Assembly: GCF_003935895.2 (NCBI RefSeq)
Contig: NZ_CP054058.1
Location: 2,151,177 to 2,215,176, forward strand
DNA from: Scandinavium goeteborgense
Lineage (GTDB): Bacteria; Pseudomonadota; Gammaproteobacteria; Enterobacterales; Enterobacteriaceae
Direction of reading: 5' to 3'
DNA length: 64,000 bases
Part shown: one piece after another, positions 1 to 8,201 of the stretch
Layout of the letters: every line of letters begins with the position of its first letter
How positions within the stretch are numbered: position 1 is the stretch's first letter
Notes under the pieces: generated by a model
The model's database searches: none
What the model was told of the DNA's origin: nothing
Seen by the model: only the letters and a program-made list of their open reading frames with translations
Program-made: the position numbers and the translations under genes

Positions 1-1911
1 AAAGTGTATCCGCCTACGCTGGATACCCGCTGGCTGTACGATACCTGGGGCGCTGGGTTTAAAATCAATAATCTCTACGACGGCACATTCGTGCTCGATG
101 AACATTACCACGTGTTGTGGGGATCGTTTCACAGCCAGCCATTCAGCGAACGCAATCTGGATTTCTTCGGCGAGGGTTTAACCGCGCTGATTAAGAACCA
201 TGCGGCGGAACTGGCGAGCGGTAAAAATATCTTTGCCGGTATAACCGAAACCCGCGAAGGCGTTGCGTTCGTCGGCATCGGCCTTATTCGCCCGATGACC
301 AGCCGCCTACCGATATATGACGCCACCCGGCGTTATCTGGTCATTACCCGCCACCTGAACCCCGGCATTTTGAAAGATCTCGGGAATACCTTTCAGATTG
401 CCAACCTGAATATGACCAAAGCCCAAAGCAGCGTCTACAGCGTGCCGCTGAAAAGCTCCGGAAATAAAGTGGTCGGCTACCTGAACTGGCAACCGCGCCT
501 GCCGGGCGCGGAGGCGGTGATGGCGGCCTCGCCGGAGATCCGCCAAATTGTTGCTCTGGCGGTAGGGCTCATTTTGCTGTTTATTGTGCTGAGCAGTCTC
601 GGTCTGTACAAACTGGCGCGTGGCGAGAAACAGGCGCGGGAAATCGCGCTCACCGACTGGCTGAGCCATCTGCCAAATCGCCGGGCGCTGATTGAGCATC
701 TGGAAAAAGTCAGCCCGCGCGGCGATGAAGCGCTGAAAACGATGGTATTTATCGATCTTGATGGCTTCAAAGACGTGAACGACATCTACGGACACGACGT
801 GGGCGACACGCTGATTGTGCACATCGCGCAAACCTTGCAGGCGCAAGTGCCGGTGGGCGGCATGTTAGCGCGGCTTGGCGGCGACGAGTTTGCGATGACC
901 GTCAGCGGCGTGGAGTCCGGCCAAAAAGCAGCGGCCTTTGCGGGGAGCGTGCTGGATTATCTCAATAACCCGATTCGTCTCGGCGAACGCACCATCCACA
1001 TCAGCGCCAGTATCGGTATTGCCAGCGGCTCGCTGGCAAGCAGTCCCAGCTCCGAGCTGTTCCGTCGGGCGGATATCGCCATGTATCACTCTAAAATTAC
1101 CGGTAAAGGGCGCATCACGCATTACGACGCCGAGCTGAACAGCGCCAGGGAATATCAACTGAGCATTGAGAACGACATTCGTGACGGGCTGGATAACGAC
1201 GAATTCGACGTCTGGTATCAGCCGATTGTTGATGCGCGGACTCAGGTGATGACCGGCGTGGAGGCGCTGGTGCGCTGGCCACGGCGTCCGAAAGGGGAGC
1301 TGAAACCCGACGCGTTTATCGCTATCGCCGAAACCAGCGGGCTAATTTATTCCCTTGGCCAGTTCGTGCTACGCCGCGCCTGTTCGGATATGCAGGGGCT
1401 GGGTGATTTAAAGCTGTCGGTGAACATTTCCCCGGCGCAGTTCCGCGACCCGGAATTTGAAAACAAAGTCGCGCGGGTGCTGGAGACCTGCCATTTCCCG
1501 CCGTATCGCTTACAGCTGGAGGTCACCGAGACCTATGTCCTGGAAAACCCGGAGCGCGCCCGGGCGGCCATTTCTAACCTGAAACTGCTCGGTACCGCCG
1601 TGGCGCTGGATGATTTCGGCACCGGCTATTCGAGCATTGGTTATCTGCGGCGTTTTAATTTCGACACCATCAAAATCGACAAATCACTGGCCGGGCTGGT
1701 GGATAACGACGATCAGGCGGCGGCGTTGGTCGGCGGGACGATTCGCATCGCCAATGCGCTGGGCATGTCGGTGATTGCGGAAGGGGTCGAAAACGAGAAA
1801 CAGATGAAGCTGCTGCGATTGGCCGGGTGCGATCAGCTGCAGGGCTATTTGTTCAGTGAACCGATGCCGATAGCGTCGCTGCTGCAGTTGCGTCAGCAGC
1901 GACAGTGTTAA
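1..1911 (+). CDS. Membrane GGDEF-EAL cyclic-di-GMP protein, 5' end cut by window
   Basis: Open reading frame continues to the left edge (the first codon is AAA), so the N-terminus is missing. About 180 residues form an extracytoplasmic CHASE4-like sensor region, followed by one transmembrane helix (about residues 180-203 counting from the GTG at base 4). Then come a GGDEF domain (GGDEF near residue 292) and an EAL domain (EAL near 420, DDFGTGYSS near 536, then KIDKSL and IAEGVE). Both signature motifs are intact. It may therefore make and/or degrade c-di-GMP in response to a periplasmic signal; which activity dominates cannot be read here. It ends directly against the convergent protease gene. 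Confidence 0.9.
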   Translation, partial: KVYPPTLDTRWLYDTWGAGFKINNLYDGTFVLDEHYHVLWGSFHSQPFSERNLDFFGEGLTALIKNHAAELASGKNIFAGITETREGVAFVGIGLIRPMTSRLPIYDATRRYLVITRHLNPGILKDLGNTFQIANLNMTKAQSSVYSVPLKSSGNKVVGYLNWQPRLPGAEAVMAASPEIRQIVALAVGLILLFIVLSSLGLYKLARGEKQAREIALTDWLSHLPNRRALIEHLEKVSPRGDEALKTMVFIDLDGFKDVNDIYGHDVGDTLIVHIAQTLQAQVPVGGMLARLGGDEFAMTVSGVESGQKAAAFAGSVLDYLNNPIRLGERTIHISASIGIASGSLASSPSSELFRRADIAMYHSKITGKGRITHYDAELNSAREYQLSIENDIRDGLDNDEFDVWYQPIVDARTQVMTGVEALVRWPRRPKGELKPDAFIAIAETSGLIYSLGQFVLRRACSDMQGLGDLKLSVNISPAQFRDPEFENKVARVLETCHFPPYRLQLEVTETYVLENPERARAAISNLKLLGTAVALDDFGTGYSSIGYLRRFNFDTIKIDKSLAGLVDNDDQAAALVGGTIRIANALGMSVIAEGVENEKQMKLLRLAGCDQLQGYLFSEPMPIASLLQLRQQRQC

Positions 1912-2736
1912 TTACTGGCCCGCCAGCGTTTCGAGTTTGTCCCGAAAACCGGTCACCGAAATCGCGCGGTTATCTGCCCGCCAGCGATCTTTCGCCGCCG
2001 GAGCTGAGCTTTGAACGCCAATCAGCTGCCAGCCTTCATCGGTTTTCAGCATCAGCGGTGAACCGCTGTCGCCAGGCAAGGTATCGCACTGATGCGACAG
2101 CACAGTGCTTTGCGCCCAGCCGGTCACCAGACAGTTATTGTGCGTGTACAGCGAATCCAGATGATCGAGCGGATAACCGGACTGCGTCACCTGGCGGTTG
2201 GCGGCTTTGAGCGCTGCGGTCAAGGCGTCCTTATCTCCGGCGAACAGCGACAAGGGTGTGATGCCAGAAGGCGGATAGCGCAGCACAATCAGGCCAAAAT
2301 CCCAAGGCGCGGCGGAGGACGGAACAATCCAGCCGTCACCGTCCGGCTTCAGGCGTTTGCCCAGCGACGGCTCAACGCGGCCATCAATCCCGTGAATTTC
2401 ATATCGCCATACGCCTTTTTGCGACACAAAGCGCAGGGCAACGGGCTTATCGAGTTTTCCCTTCGGCGGCGTCAACAGGCAGTGGCCTGCGGTCAGCGCC
2501 AGGTGCGGAGAAATTAAGGTGGCGGTGCAAAGATTGCCACTGGCCGTTTCAAGCTGGCCGATAGCATCCCACGGGGATTGCGTAGGATTGGTGACCTTGA
2601 CGCGGTCGTCATGACCAAAGAAAAGCGTCTTAAGATCGGAGGCACTGATGCCGGTGTCGTCGCTGTCATCGTCAGCGTGGGTCAGGGGAGAAAAAAGGCA
2701 AACGGCTCCCAGTAAAACCACTATGGATCTGTGCAT
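1912..2736 (-). CDS. ydgD: YdgD-like secreted trypsin-family serine protease
   Basis: 274-residue product with a signal peptide (cleavage after about Ala21) and a chymotrypsin fold. The catalytic His lies in TAGHC (His85), the Asp in the WDFGLIVL stretch, and the Ser in GDSGS (about Ser224). All triad residues are present, so it should be an active periplasmic protease; its substrate is unknown. The start at 2736 was chosen because it gives a clean signal peptide and has a GAGAG-type ribosome site; a longer frame upstream lacks these features. As in E. coli it sits beside ydgU-asr. It is convergent with, and abuts, the GGDEF-EAL gene. Confidence 0.85.
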   Translation of the reverse strand: MHRSIVVLLGAVCLFSPLTHADDDSDDTGISASDLKTLFFGHDDRVKVTNPTQSPWDAIGQLETASGNLCTATLISPHLALTAGHCLLTPPKGKLDKPVALRFVSQKGVWRYEIHGIDGRVEPSLGKRLKPDGDGWIVPSSAAPWDFGLIVLRYPPSGITPLSLFAGDKDALTAALKAANRQVTQSGYPLDHLDSLYTHNNCLVTGWAQSTVLSHQCDTLPGDSGSPLMLKTDEGWQLIGVQSSAPAAKDRWRADNRAISVTGFRDKLETLAGQ

Positions 2737-2837
2737 AACACTCTCTGAAGGGGCGATTATGATTATAAAAAGGTAACCCAATGAGATTACTATAGACGGG
2801 ATGAATGAAAAGTGGGAGTAAAATCAGCGTGCTACAC

Positions 2838-2924
2838 TCAGTACAAAAAGAAGCGGGTGGCAACCAGGGCGCAAATAATCAGCAATAAAAGGATGAGCTC
2901 GAATCGATAGCGTCGCAGCATCAT
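2838..2924 (-). CDS. ydgU: YdgU, 28-residue single-helix membrane protein
   Basis: A tiny frame reads MMLRRYRFELILLLLI and continues as one hydrophobic helix ending in RFFLY. It closely matches my memory of E. coli YdgU, which lies downstream of asr. The ribosome site is TGGAGAG just upstream; either of two adjacent ATG codons could start it. The basic N-terminus followed by a hydrophobic segment predicts an inner-membrane protein with its N-terminus in the cytoplasm. The gene follows asr after a terminator hairpin and is probably made from read-through transcripts. Function unknown. Confidence 0.75.
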   Translation of the reverse strand: MMLRRYRFELILLLLIICALVATRFFLY

Positions 2925-2933
2925 TGCTCTCCA

Positions 2934-2960
2934 GAAAAAAACGGCGCTGAAATAGCGCCG
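2934..2960 (-). terminator. Intrinsic terminator after asr
   Basis: Stem CGGCGCT/AGCGCCG (2942-2948 with 2954-2960). On the minus strand it is followed by a run of about eight T (A-run 2934-2941 on the plus strand). It separates asr from ydgU and so may set how much ydgU is made. Confidence 0.75.
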
Positions 2961-2995
2961 ATTTAGTATACAAGACCGTACGACCGGTTGCGAAA

Positions 2996-3421
2996 TTACG
3001 CAGCTGGCTGTGCAGCTGGTTTAGCAGCCTGGTGCTTGGTGTGTTTTACGTGTTTTTTCGCAGCCTGCGCTTTCTGCGCTACAGCAGGTTTGGTTGCTGC
3101 TTTTTTGTGGTGCTTTTTAGCAGCCTGCGCTTTCTGCGCTACAGCGGGCTTAGTTGCTGCTTTTTTGTGGTGCTTTTTAGCGGCCTGCGCTTTCTGCGCT
3201 ACAGCAGGTTTGGTTGCTGCTTTTTTGTGGTGTTTTTTAGCGGCCTGCGCTTTCTGCTCTGTAGCGGCTTTCTTGTGTTTTTTATGATGAGTGGTTTTAG
3301 CCGGAGCAGCGTGAGTTGCAGCAGGCGCAGCAGCCGGAGCGGTGGCAGCGGTGTCAGCAGCGAAAGCAGCAGAAGACAGACCCATAGCAGCGGCAACAAC
3401 CAGAGCTAATACTTTTTTCAT
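2996..3421 (-). CDS. asr: Acid shock protein Asr precursor
   Basis: 141 residues. A signal peptide ends near AFA (residue 21), followed by an Ala/Lys/His-rich low-complexity chain. The centre is built from near-identical 20-residue units ([20 protein letters not shown]), three in tandem plus degenerate flanking units. E. coli Asr is a strongly acid-induced, highly basic, disordered periplasmic protein thought to protect other proteins. Start 3421 has GAGG upstream and gives the signal peptide; a longer in-frame start has neither. A perfect RstA box lies upstream. Confidence 0.93.
   Translation of the reverse strand: MKKVLALVVAAAMGLSSAAFAADTAATAPAAAPAATHAAPAKTTHHKKHKKAATEQKAQAAKKHHKKAATKPAVAQKAQAAKKHHKKAATKPAVAQKAQAAKKHHKKAATKPAVAQKAQAAKKHVKHTKHQAAKPAAQPAA
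3062..3245. repeat. Three tandem 60-bp repeats inside asr
   Basis: Three consecutive 60-bp units (roughly 3062-3121, 3122-3181, 3182-3241) differ at only a few bases. Each encodes one 20-residue Lys/His/Ala-rich unit. Copy number could change by slippage or recombination without breaking the frame. Confidence 0.9.
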
Positions 3422-3478
3422 TCTGAAATCCTCGAATTTGGTTTCTATGTTCAACCCCACTGCGGGGCCGTTGAACAG

Positions 3479-3484
3479 ACTATA
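3479..3484 (-). promoter_or_regulatory. Candidate asr -10 element
   Basis: TATAGT on the minus strand, about 58 bases before the asr start codon and about 43 bases downstream of the RstA box. No strong -35 is seen, which fits an activator-dependent promoter. Confidence 0.45.
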
Positions 3485-3526
3485 TGCTTGTCTTTTAAAG
3501 GCTTCCGTGAGTGATTGGTATCGGCG

Positions 3527-3540
3527 TGTAACCATATGTA
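3527..3540 (-). promoter_or_regulatory. RstA box upstream of asr
   Basis: The minus strand reads TACATATGGTTACA, a full match to the published RstA consensus TACATNTNGTTACA. In E. coli RstA, the response regulator partner of RstB, activates asr in acid. Site identity is seen; activity is inferred. Confidence 0.75.
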
Positions 3541-3754
3541 CACTTCCAGCCAGTTCTAAAATACACTTTTAAAATCAATAAGATGCAATCTGTCCCATCT
3601 GCCTTGTCAGAGAACTTCCCACAATTATTTAAATTTATGTGCATTTACCGCTGCAGGAAAGCGCTTGGGGCTTCCCAAAAACCCGCATTAAATGTGCACT
3701 ATTAACCTTTTGATATCCGTAAGATAGCCGGCTAACTATTTTTTGAGGTGAGTT

Positions 3755-4039
3755 GTGATTGCGAATTCTTCTGTCCTGTGGGGCGGTGTTCTACTTCTTG
3801 TTCTGGCGATACTGTGGCTGCAATACGATAGTGGAAGGCTGAAGCGCGAAATGCGGCGCTCGCGTAAAGGGCGGGAGCAACGTGAGGCCGAACTTAAATT
3901 GTTGCAGCAGGAATGGGATGAGTTTGTTGTTGCGGAAAAAAATGAGCTTGATCAGCAGAGAATTGCAATGCATCGCAAGTATGCAAGTGAGGTACACCGC
4001 AAGCTGGGCAGACTAGCCGGAATGCTGGCTCAAGATTAA
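3755..4039 (+). CDS. Small membrane-anchored coiled-coil protein, unknown
   Basis: 94 residues from a GTG start preceded by TTGAGGTGAG. One N-terminal transmembrane helix (about residues 7-23) is followed by a charged, Lys/Arg/Glu-rich region with heptad-like spacing (residues 28-90). The likely layout is an inner-membrane anchor with a cytoplasmic coiled coil. I do not recognise a family. It lies between asr and the carboxypeptidase gene and is convergent with the latter. Confidence 0.6.
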   Translation: MIANSSVLWGGVLLLVLAILWLQYDSGRLKREMRRSRKGREQREAELKLLQQEWDEFVVAEKNELDQQRIAMHRKYASEVHRKLGRLAGMLAQD

Positions 4040-4068
4040 AAAAGATTGTGGCGGGCTGCGCCACAATC
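4038..4068 (-). terminator. Terminator for the M32 carboxypeptidase gene
   Basis: Perfect 10-bp stem GATTGTGGCG/CGCCACAATC (4044-4053 with 4059-4068), loop of five. The A-run 4038-4043 gives six T on the minus strand. It may also limit read-through from the convergent small gene. Confidence 0.8.
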
Positions 4069-4080
4069 TCTCCCATCAAC

Positions 4081-5565
4081 TTACAAATAACGGGCGGTTA
4101 AATGCTCGCGAAAATAGCGGCTGTTCAGGTCTTCGCCGGTGGCGTGGGTGATCAGCTCCGTGGTGCTGAAGCGGCTACCGTGCTGCCAGACATTCTGCTG
4201 TAGCCAACCGAACAGCGGGCTGAAGTTGCCGTCATTCAGATTCTGGTCAAGGTCCGGCAGCGCTTTGCGGGCAGCCTGGAACAGCTGAGCGGCGTACATC
4301 GCACCCAACGTGTACGACGGGAAGTAGCCGAAGCCACCGTCCGTCCAGTGAATATCCTGCATACAGCCGTTGCGGTAATTGCCTTCGGTCGACAAGCCCA
4401 GATACTGCTGCATTTTTTCATCCCACAACGCCGGAATGTCATCGACTTCAATTTGGCCATCAATCAGCGCGCGTTCGATTTCATAACGCAGGATCACATG
4501 CGCCGGATAGCTGACTTCATCGGCGTCCACGCGAATGTAACCGCGTTCGACCGTCTGACTCCAGGCAATGAAATTATCCAGACTGAATGCAGGCTGGCTG
4601 CCGAAATGCTGCTGGATCTTCGGCAGCAGATGCTTGAGGAACGCGGCACTGCGACCGAGCTGCATCTCAAAGAACAGACTCTGTGATTCATGCACGCCCA
4701 TTGAACGCGCGTGCGCGATCGGCTGTCCGGCCCACTGACGCGGCAGGTTTTGTTCATAACGCGCGTGGCCGGTTTCGTGGATAACGCCGAAGAGGGCGCT
4801 GAGCAGATCGTTTTCGTCATAGCGCGTGGTGATGCGCACATCTTCCGATACGCCGCCGCAGAACGGATGGGTGCTGACATCAAGGCGACCGCCGTTAAAA
4901 TCGAAACCGAGCAGGGTCATGGTTTCCAGCCCAAGCTGGCGCTGTGATTCGGTGGGGAACGGGCCTTGTGGGTTGATGAGTGTGCGGCTGGCCTGTTTAT
5001 CAACCACGGTTTGCAGCAAATCGGGCAGCCAGCTTTTCAGGTCAGCGAACAGGACGTCGAGACGGCTACTGGTCATGCCCGGTTCGTAGAGGTCGAGCAG
5101 GGCGTCGTAGCGCGAACCGCCGCTGGCTTCGGCGCGGATTTTGGCTTCTTCACGACTCAAACGCACCACTTCTTTCAGATTCGGCGCAAAGCCTTGCCAG
5201 TCGTTGTTTTTACGCTGGGTACGCCAGGCGTGCTCGCAGCGGTTACCCGCCAGCGATTTCGCTTCGACCAGGCTTTCAGGTAACAGCGCGGCCTGATGGT
5301 AAGCGCGCGCCATTTCATTCAAATTCGCGCGTTCGTCATCGCTGAGGTTTTCCTGCTGAGCAGCTTCGAGGGCGTTCGCCACATTTTTGTCGGTCAGGAT
5401 TTGATGTTGCAGTACGCCTAATTCAGCCAGCGCTTCGCCGCGAGCCTGGCTTCCGCCCGGTGGCATCATGGCAGCCATATCCCAGCCAGCGATGGAGGAG
5501 AGGTGCGAGAAACGAGATAAACGCTGGAAAGTGCGGGTGAGCTGTTGGTAGTTATTGTTTGCCAT
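4081..5565 (-). CDS. Carboxypeptidase Taq family (M32) metallopeptidase
   Basis: 494 residues, the usual length for the M32 family of cytoplasmic Zn/Co-dependent carboxypeptidases. The metal-binding HETGH motif is at residues 263-267. Family conserved stretches (DVRITTRY, HESQSLFFE and the YPAHVILRYEIE region) are visible. It removes C-terminal residues from peptides, with broad specificity except against Pro. It is monocistronic with its own terminator. I do not recall this gene at this place in E. coli K-12, so it may be an insertion between asr and ynfM. Confidence 0.88.
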   Translation of the reverse strand: MANNNYQQLTRTFQRLSRFSHLSSIAGWDMAAMMPPGGSQARGEALAELGVLQHQILTDKNVANALEAAQQENLSDDERANLNEMARAYHQAALLPESLVEAKSLAGNRCEHAWRTQRKNNDWQGFAPNLKEVVRLSREEAKIRAEASGGSRYDALLDLYEPGMTSSRLDVLFADLKSWLPDLLQTVVDKQASRTLINPQGPFPTESQRQLGLETMTLLGFDFNGGRLDVSTHPFCGGVSEDVRITTRYDENDLLSALFGVIHETGHARYEQNLPRQWAGQPIAHARSMGVHESQSLFFEMQLGRSAAFLKHLLPKIQQHFGSQPAFSLDNFIAWSQTVERGYIRVDADEVSYPAHVILRYEIERALIDGQIEVDDIPALWDEKMQQYLGLSTEGNYRNGCMQDIHWTDGGFGYFPSYTLGAMYAAQLFQAARKALPDLDQNLNDGNFSPLFGWLQQNVWQHGSRFSTTELITHATGEDLNSRYFREHLTARYL

Positions 5566-5790
5566 TGTGCCTGAATTCCCAATGAGTGGCGTCGAAATGC
5601 GCGTGCCGTCAAAATTACGACGAAAGTATGAGGCGGAATATCAATTATACGCCAGGCTAATCACTATCACAGGTCATCAGTGTGCGGCAAATTATGAATC
5701 CATTCATCTGGGTTTTCATCGCGCTGCTGTCAGTTGATGCAGTGCGTGACATCTTAGGCTTAACCACCCTTTTAGGTCAGTGGTAAAGCT

Positions 5791-5807
5791 GCCCGCCAGC
5801 GGCGGGC
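5791..5807. terminator. GC-rich hairpin downstream of ynfM
   Basis: Stem GCCCGCC/GGCGGGC with a 3-base loop lies just after the ynfM stop codon. Only a weak T-tract follows on the minus strand, so it is a probable terminator or RNA-stabilising hairpin. Confidence 0.45.
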
Positions 5808-5813
5808 GTTCTA

Positions 5814-7064
5814 TTAGTGCAGGCGTTTATGCAGGCAACTGCCTGTTATCAGCGCCAGGACCAGCATTGCCGCGATAAACCCGCCCACACCGTTCCAGCC
5901 CCAGTTATGCCAGAACACACCGCCCAGCGTCCCCGCGATGCTTGAACCCAAATAGTAGCTAAACAGATACAGCGAAGAGGCCTGACCGCGTGCGCGGCGA
6001 GCGCGTGGCCCGATCCAGCTACTGGCGACCGAATGTGCGGCGAAGAAACCCGCCGAGAACAGCAGCATACCGAAGAAGATAACCCACAATGATGAGAACA
6101 GCGTCAGCAGCAGGCCACACAGCATCACCCCGGTAAAGCCAATCATCACCGGGCCGCGCCCGAAGCGTTGGGTCATGGCGCCCGCTTTTGGAGAACTCCA
6201 GGTGCCGGTGAGGTAAGCCACGGATAGCAGGCCCACTACCGCCTGGCTCAGGGACCACGGCGACATCATCAGGCGATAGCCGATGTAGTTGAACAGCGTC
6301 ACGAACGCGCCCATCAGCAGAAAACCTTCCGCGAACAGCAGCGGCAGACCTTTATCACGCCAGTGAATACGAAAGTTGATGAACAGTGATTTAGGACGCA
6401 GCGATGCCGGTTTAAAGTGGCGCGAATCTGGCAGAATACGCCAGAACATCAGCGCCGCCGCAAGGGCGAAACAGCCAATCATCGCCACTGCGACTCGCCA
6501 GCCGAAGAAATCCGTCATTACCCCGGTCAGTAAACGTCCGCTCATGCCGCCAATCGAGTTTCCGCTGATGTACAGCCCCATTGAAAAGGCGACAAAGCTC
6601 GGGTGAATTTCTTCGCTCAAATAGGTCATGCCGACCGCCGCCACACCGCTTAACGACAGGCCAATCAACGCCCGCATGATAAGGATCCCGTGCCAGCTGG
6701 TCATCATCGTTGACAGCAGCGTACAGCAGGAGGCCAGCAGCAGGGCCGTGACCATCACCTGTTTACGCCCGATGGCATCCGACAGCGGCCCGGTAAACAG
6801 CAGCCCGACGGCCAGTAAACCGGTCGACACCGATAGAGAAATACTGGCGCTGGCAGGCGATACGCCAAACTCATGCGACAGCACTGGAAGAATAGGCTGG
6901 ACGCAATAGAGCAGGGCGAAGGTGGCGAGTCCGGCGGAGAACAGCGCCAGCGTGACGCGAATAAATTGCGGGGTTCCGCGTTGGATAAACTGGCCCGGCG
7001 CAGGAAGACGGATATCGTTGACGTCACGGGCCGGGGCGGTGTCAACGGTGGAGGTACGGCTCAA
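5814..7064 (-). CDS. ynfM: YnfM-type MFS transporter
   Basis: 416 residues and 12 predicted membrane segments, with the MFS loop motif GPLSDAIGRKQ after the second helix. The N-terminal tail of about 35 residues is hydrophilic. It matches E. coli YnfM (about 417 residues), an inner-membrane exporter-like protein of unsettled substrate. It is divergent from the LysR gene ynfL across 114 AT-rich bases, the usual arrangement for a LysR-controlled transporter. Confidence 0.85.
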   Translation of the reverse strand: MSRTSTVDTAPARDVNDIRLPAPGQFIQRGTPQFIRVTLALFSAGLATFALLYCVQPILPVLSHEFGVSPASASISLSVSTGLLAVGLLFTGPLSDAIGRKQVMVTALLLASCCTLLSTMMTSWHGILIMRALIGLSLSGVAAVGMTYLSEEIHPSFVAFSMGLYISGNSIGGMSGRLLTGVMTDFFGWRVAVAMIGCFALAAALMFWRILPDSRHFKPASLRPKSLFINFRIHWRDKGLPLLFAEGFLLMGAFVTLFNYIGYRLMMSPWSLSQAVVGLLSVAYLTGTWSSPKAGAMTQRFGRGPVMIGFTGVMLCGLLLTLFSSLWVIFFGMLLFSAGFFAAHSVASSWIGPRARRARGQASSLYLFSYYLGSSIAGTLGGVFWHNWGWNGVGGFIAAMLVLALITGSCLHKRLH

Positions 7065-7178
7065 AGAAAAATCCTTACATCAGAGGAAATATCAAAAAAA
7101 TCAGTTCACAACTTCAGATTAGGAAAATGTAAATATACTGTCTAATATATTAATAATCTCAAATGATACTTTAAACAT

Positions 7179-8108
7179 ATGAATATAGAACTGCGACATT
7201 TGCGTTACTTCGTGGCGGTAGCGGAAGAACTGCATTTTGGGCGCGCGGCCGCCCGGCTCAACATCTCCCAGCCGCCAATAAGCCAGCAAATTCAGATCCT
7301 GGAACAGCAGATTGGCGCTCGATTATTCGCCCGCACTAATCGCAGCGTCAGCCTGACGCCCGCCGGAAAGCTGTTTCTGGCTGACAGTCGGCAAATCCTG
7401 CTTCAGGTTGAAGACGCAGCAGCCCGGGCGGCGCGTTTGCATCAGGGGGAAACTGGCGAACTACGCATCGGATTTACCTCTTCGGCGCCGTTTATTAAGG
7501 CGGTGTCGGATACGCTGTCGCGTTTTCGTCGGCAGTATCCTGACGTGCATATCCAGACGCGGGAAAGTAATACCCGCGAGCAGATTGCGCCGCTGAGCGA
7601 AGGGGCGCTGGATTTGGGCCTGATGCGTAAAACGCAGCTGCCGGACACCCTTGAGTGGCAGGTTATTTTGCGAGAGCCGCTGATGGCGATGGTTCACCGG
7701 GATCATCCGCTGGCTAACAGAGAGTCCGTTTCACTGGCAGAAATGGTGCTGGAGCCGTTAGTGTTCTTTGATCCGCACGTTGGTACTGGACTGTATGACG
7801 ATATTCTCGGCCTGCTCAGGCGCTTTGGTACGCCCACGATTACCCAGGAAGTGGGCGAGGCGATGACCATTATCGGGCTGGTCTCCGCCGGGCTGGGGGC
7901 GTCGATTCTTCCGGCCTCATTTAAGAAGGTTCAGCTCAATGAGATGCGCTGGTTGCCGATAAGTGATGAGGATGCGGTATCGGAAATGTGGCTGGTGTGG
8001 TCCCGGCATCATGACCAAACCCAGGCGGCGCTTCGCTTCCGCGAACAGCTGTTGGCCGCGGCAATGGTCGACTTTTTTGCCGAAAACACACGAAAAAATG
8101 TGCGGTAA
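7179..8108 (+). CDS. ynfL: YnfL-type LysR transcriptional regulator
   Basis: 309 residues. The N-terminal winged helix-turn-helix (about residues 1-60: MNIELRHLRYFVAVAEELHF, then AARLNISQPPISQQIQ) is followed by a LysR effector-binding domain. It matches E. coli YnfL in sequence style and position between ynfM and mlc. The ynfM-ynfL gap contains the palindrome TAATATATTA and AT-rich DNA suitable for a LysR operator. It is likely to autoregulate and control ynfM; the inducer is unknown. Confidence 0.85.
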   Translation: MNIELRHLRYFVAVAEELHFGRAAARLNISQPPISQQIQILEQQIGARLFARTNRSVSLTPAGKLFLADSRQILLQVEDAAARAARLHQGETGELRIGFTSSAPFIKAVSDTLSRFRRQYPDVHIQTRESNTREQIAPLSEGALDLGLMRKTQLPDTLEWQVILREPLMAMVHRDHPLANRESVSLAEMVLEPLVFFDPHVGTGLYDDILGLLRRFGTPTITQEVGEAMTIIGLVSAGLGASILPASFKKVQLNEMRWLPISDEDAVSEMWLVWSRHHDQTQAALRFREQLLAAAMVDFFAENTRKNVR

Positions 8109-8201
8109 ATCACAAGCCTAAGTAAAAATTTGACGAGTTGCGTCGAAGTGCTTCAACATAGCAAAAGTTTATTTCGAAGCGCGAAAATAAGGGAGTCTTC
8201 G

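Noticed and set aside
3032..3409. Plus-strand Cys/Phe-rich frames opposite asr
   Set aside because: Mirror image of the Lys/His-rich asr repeats; no ribosome site or family.
8130..8201. 24-residue N-terminal extension of Mlc
   Set aside because: The downstream GTG has a ribosome site and gives exactly the E. coli length.
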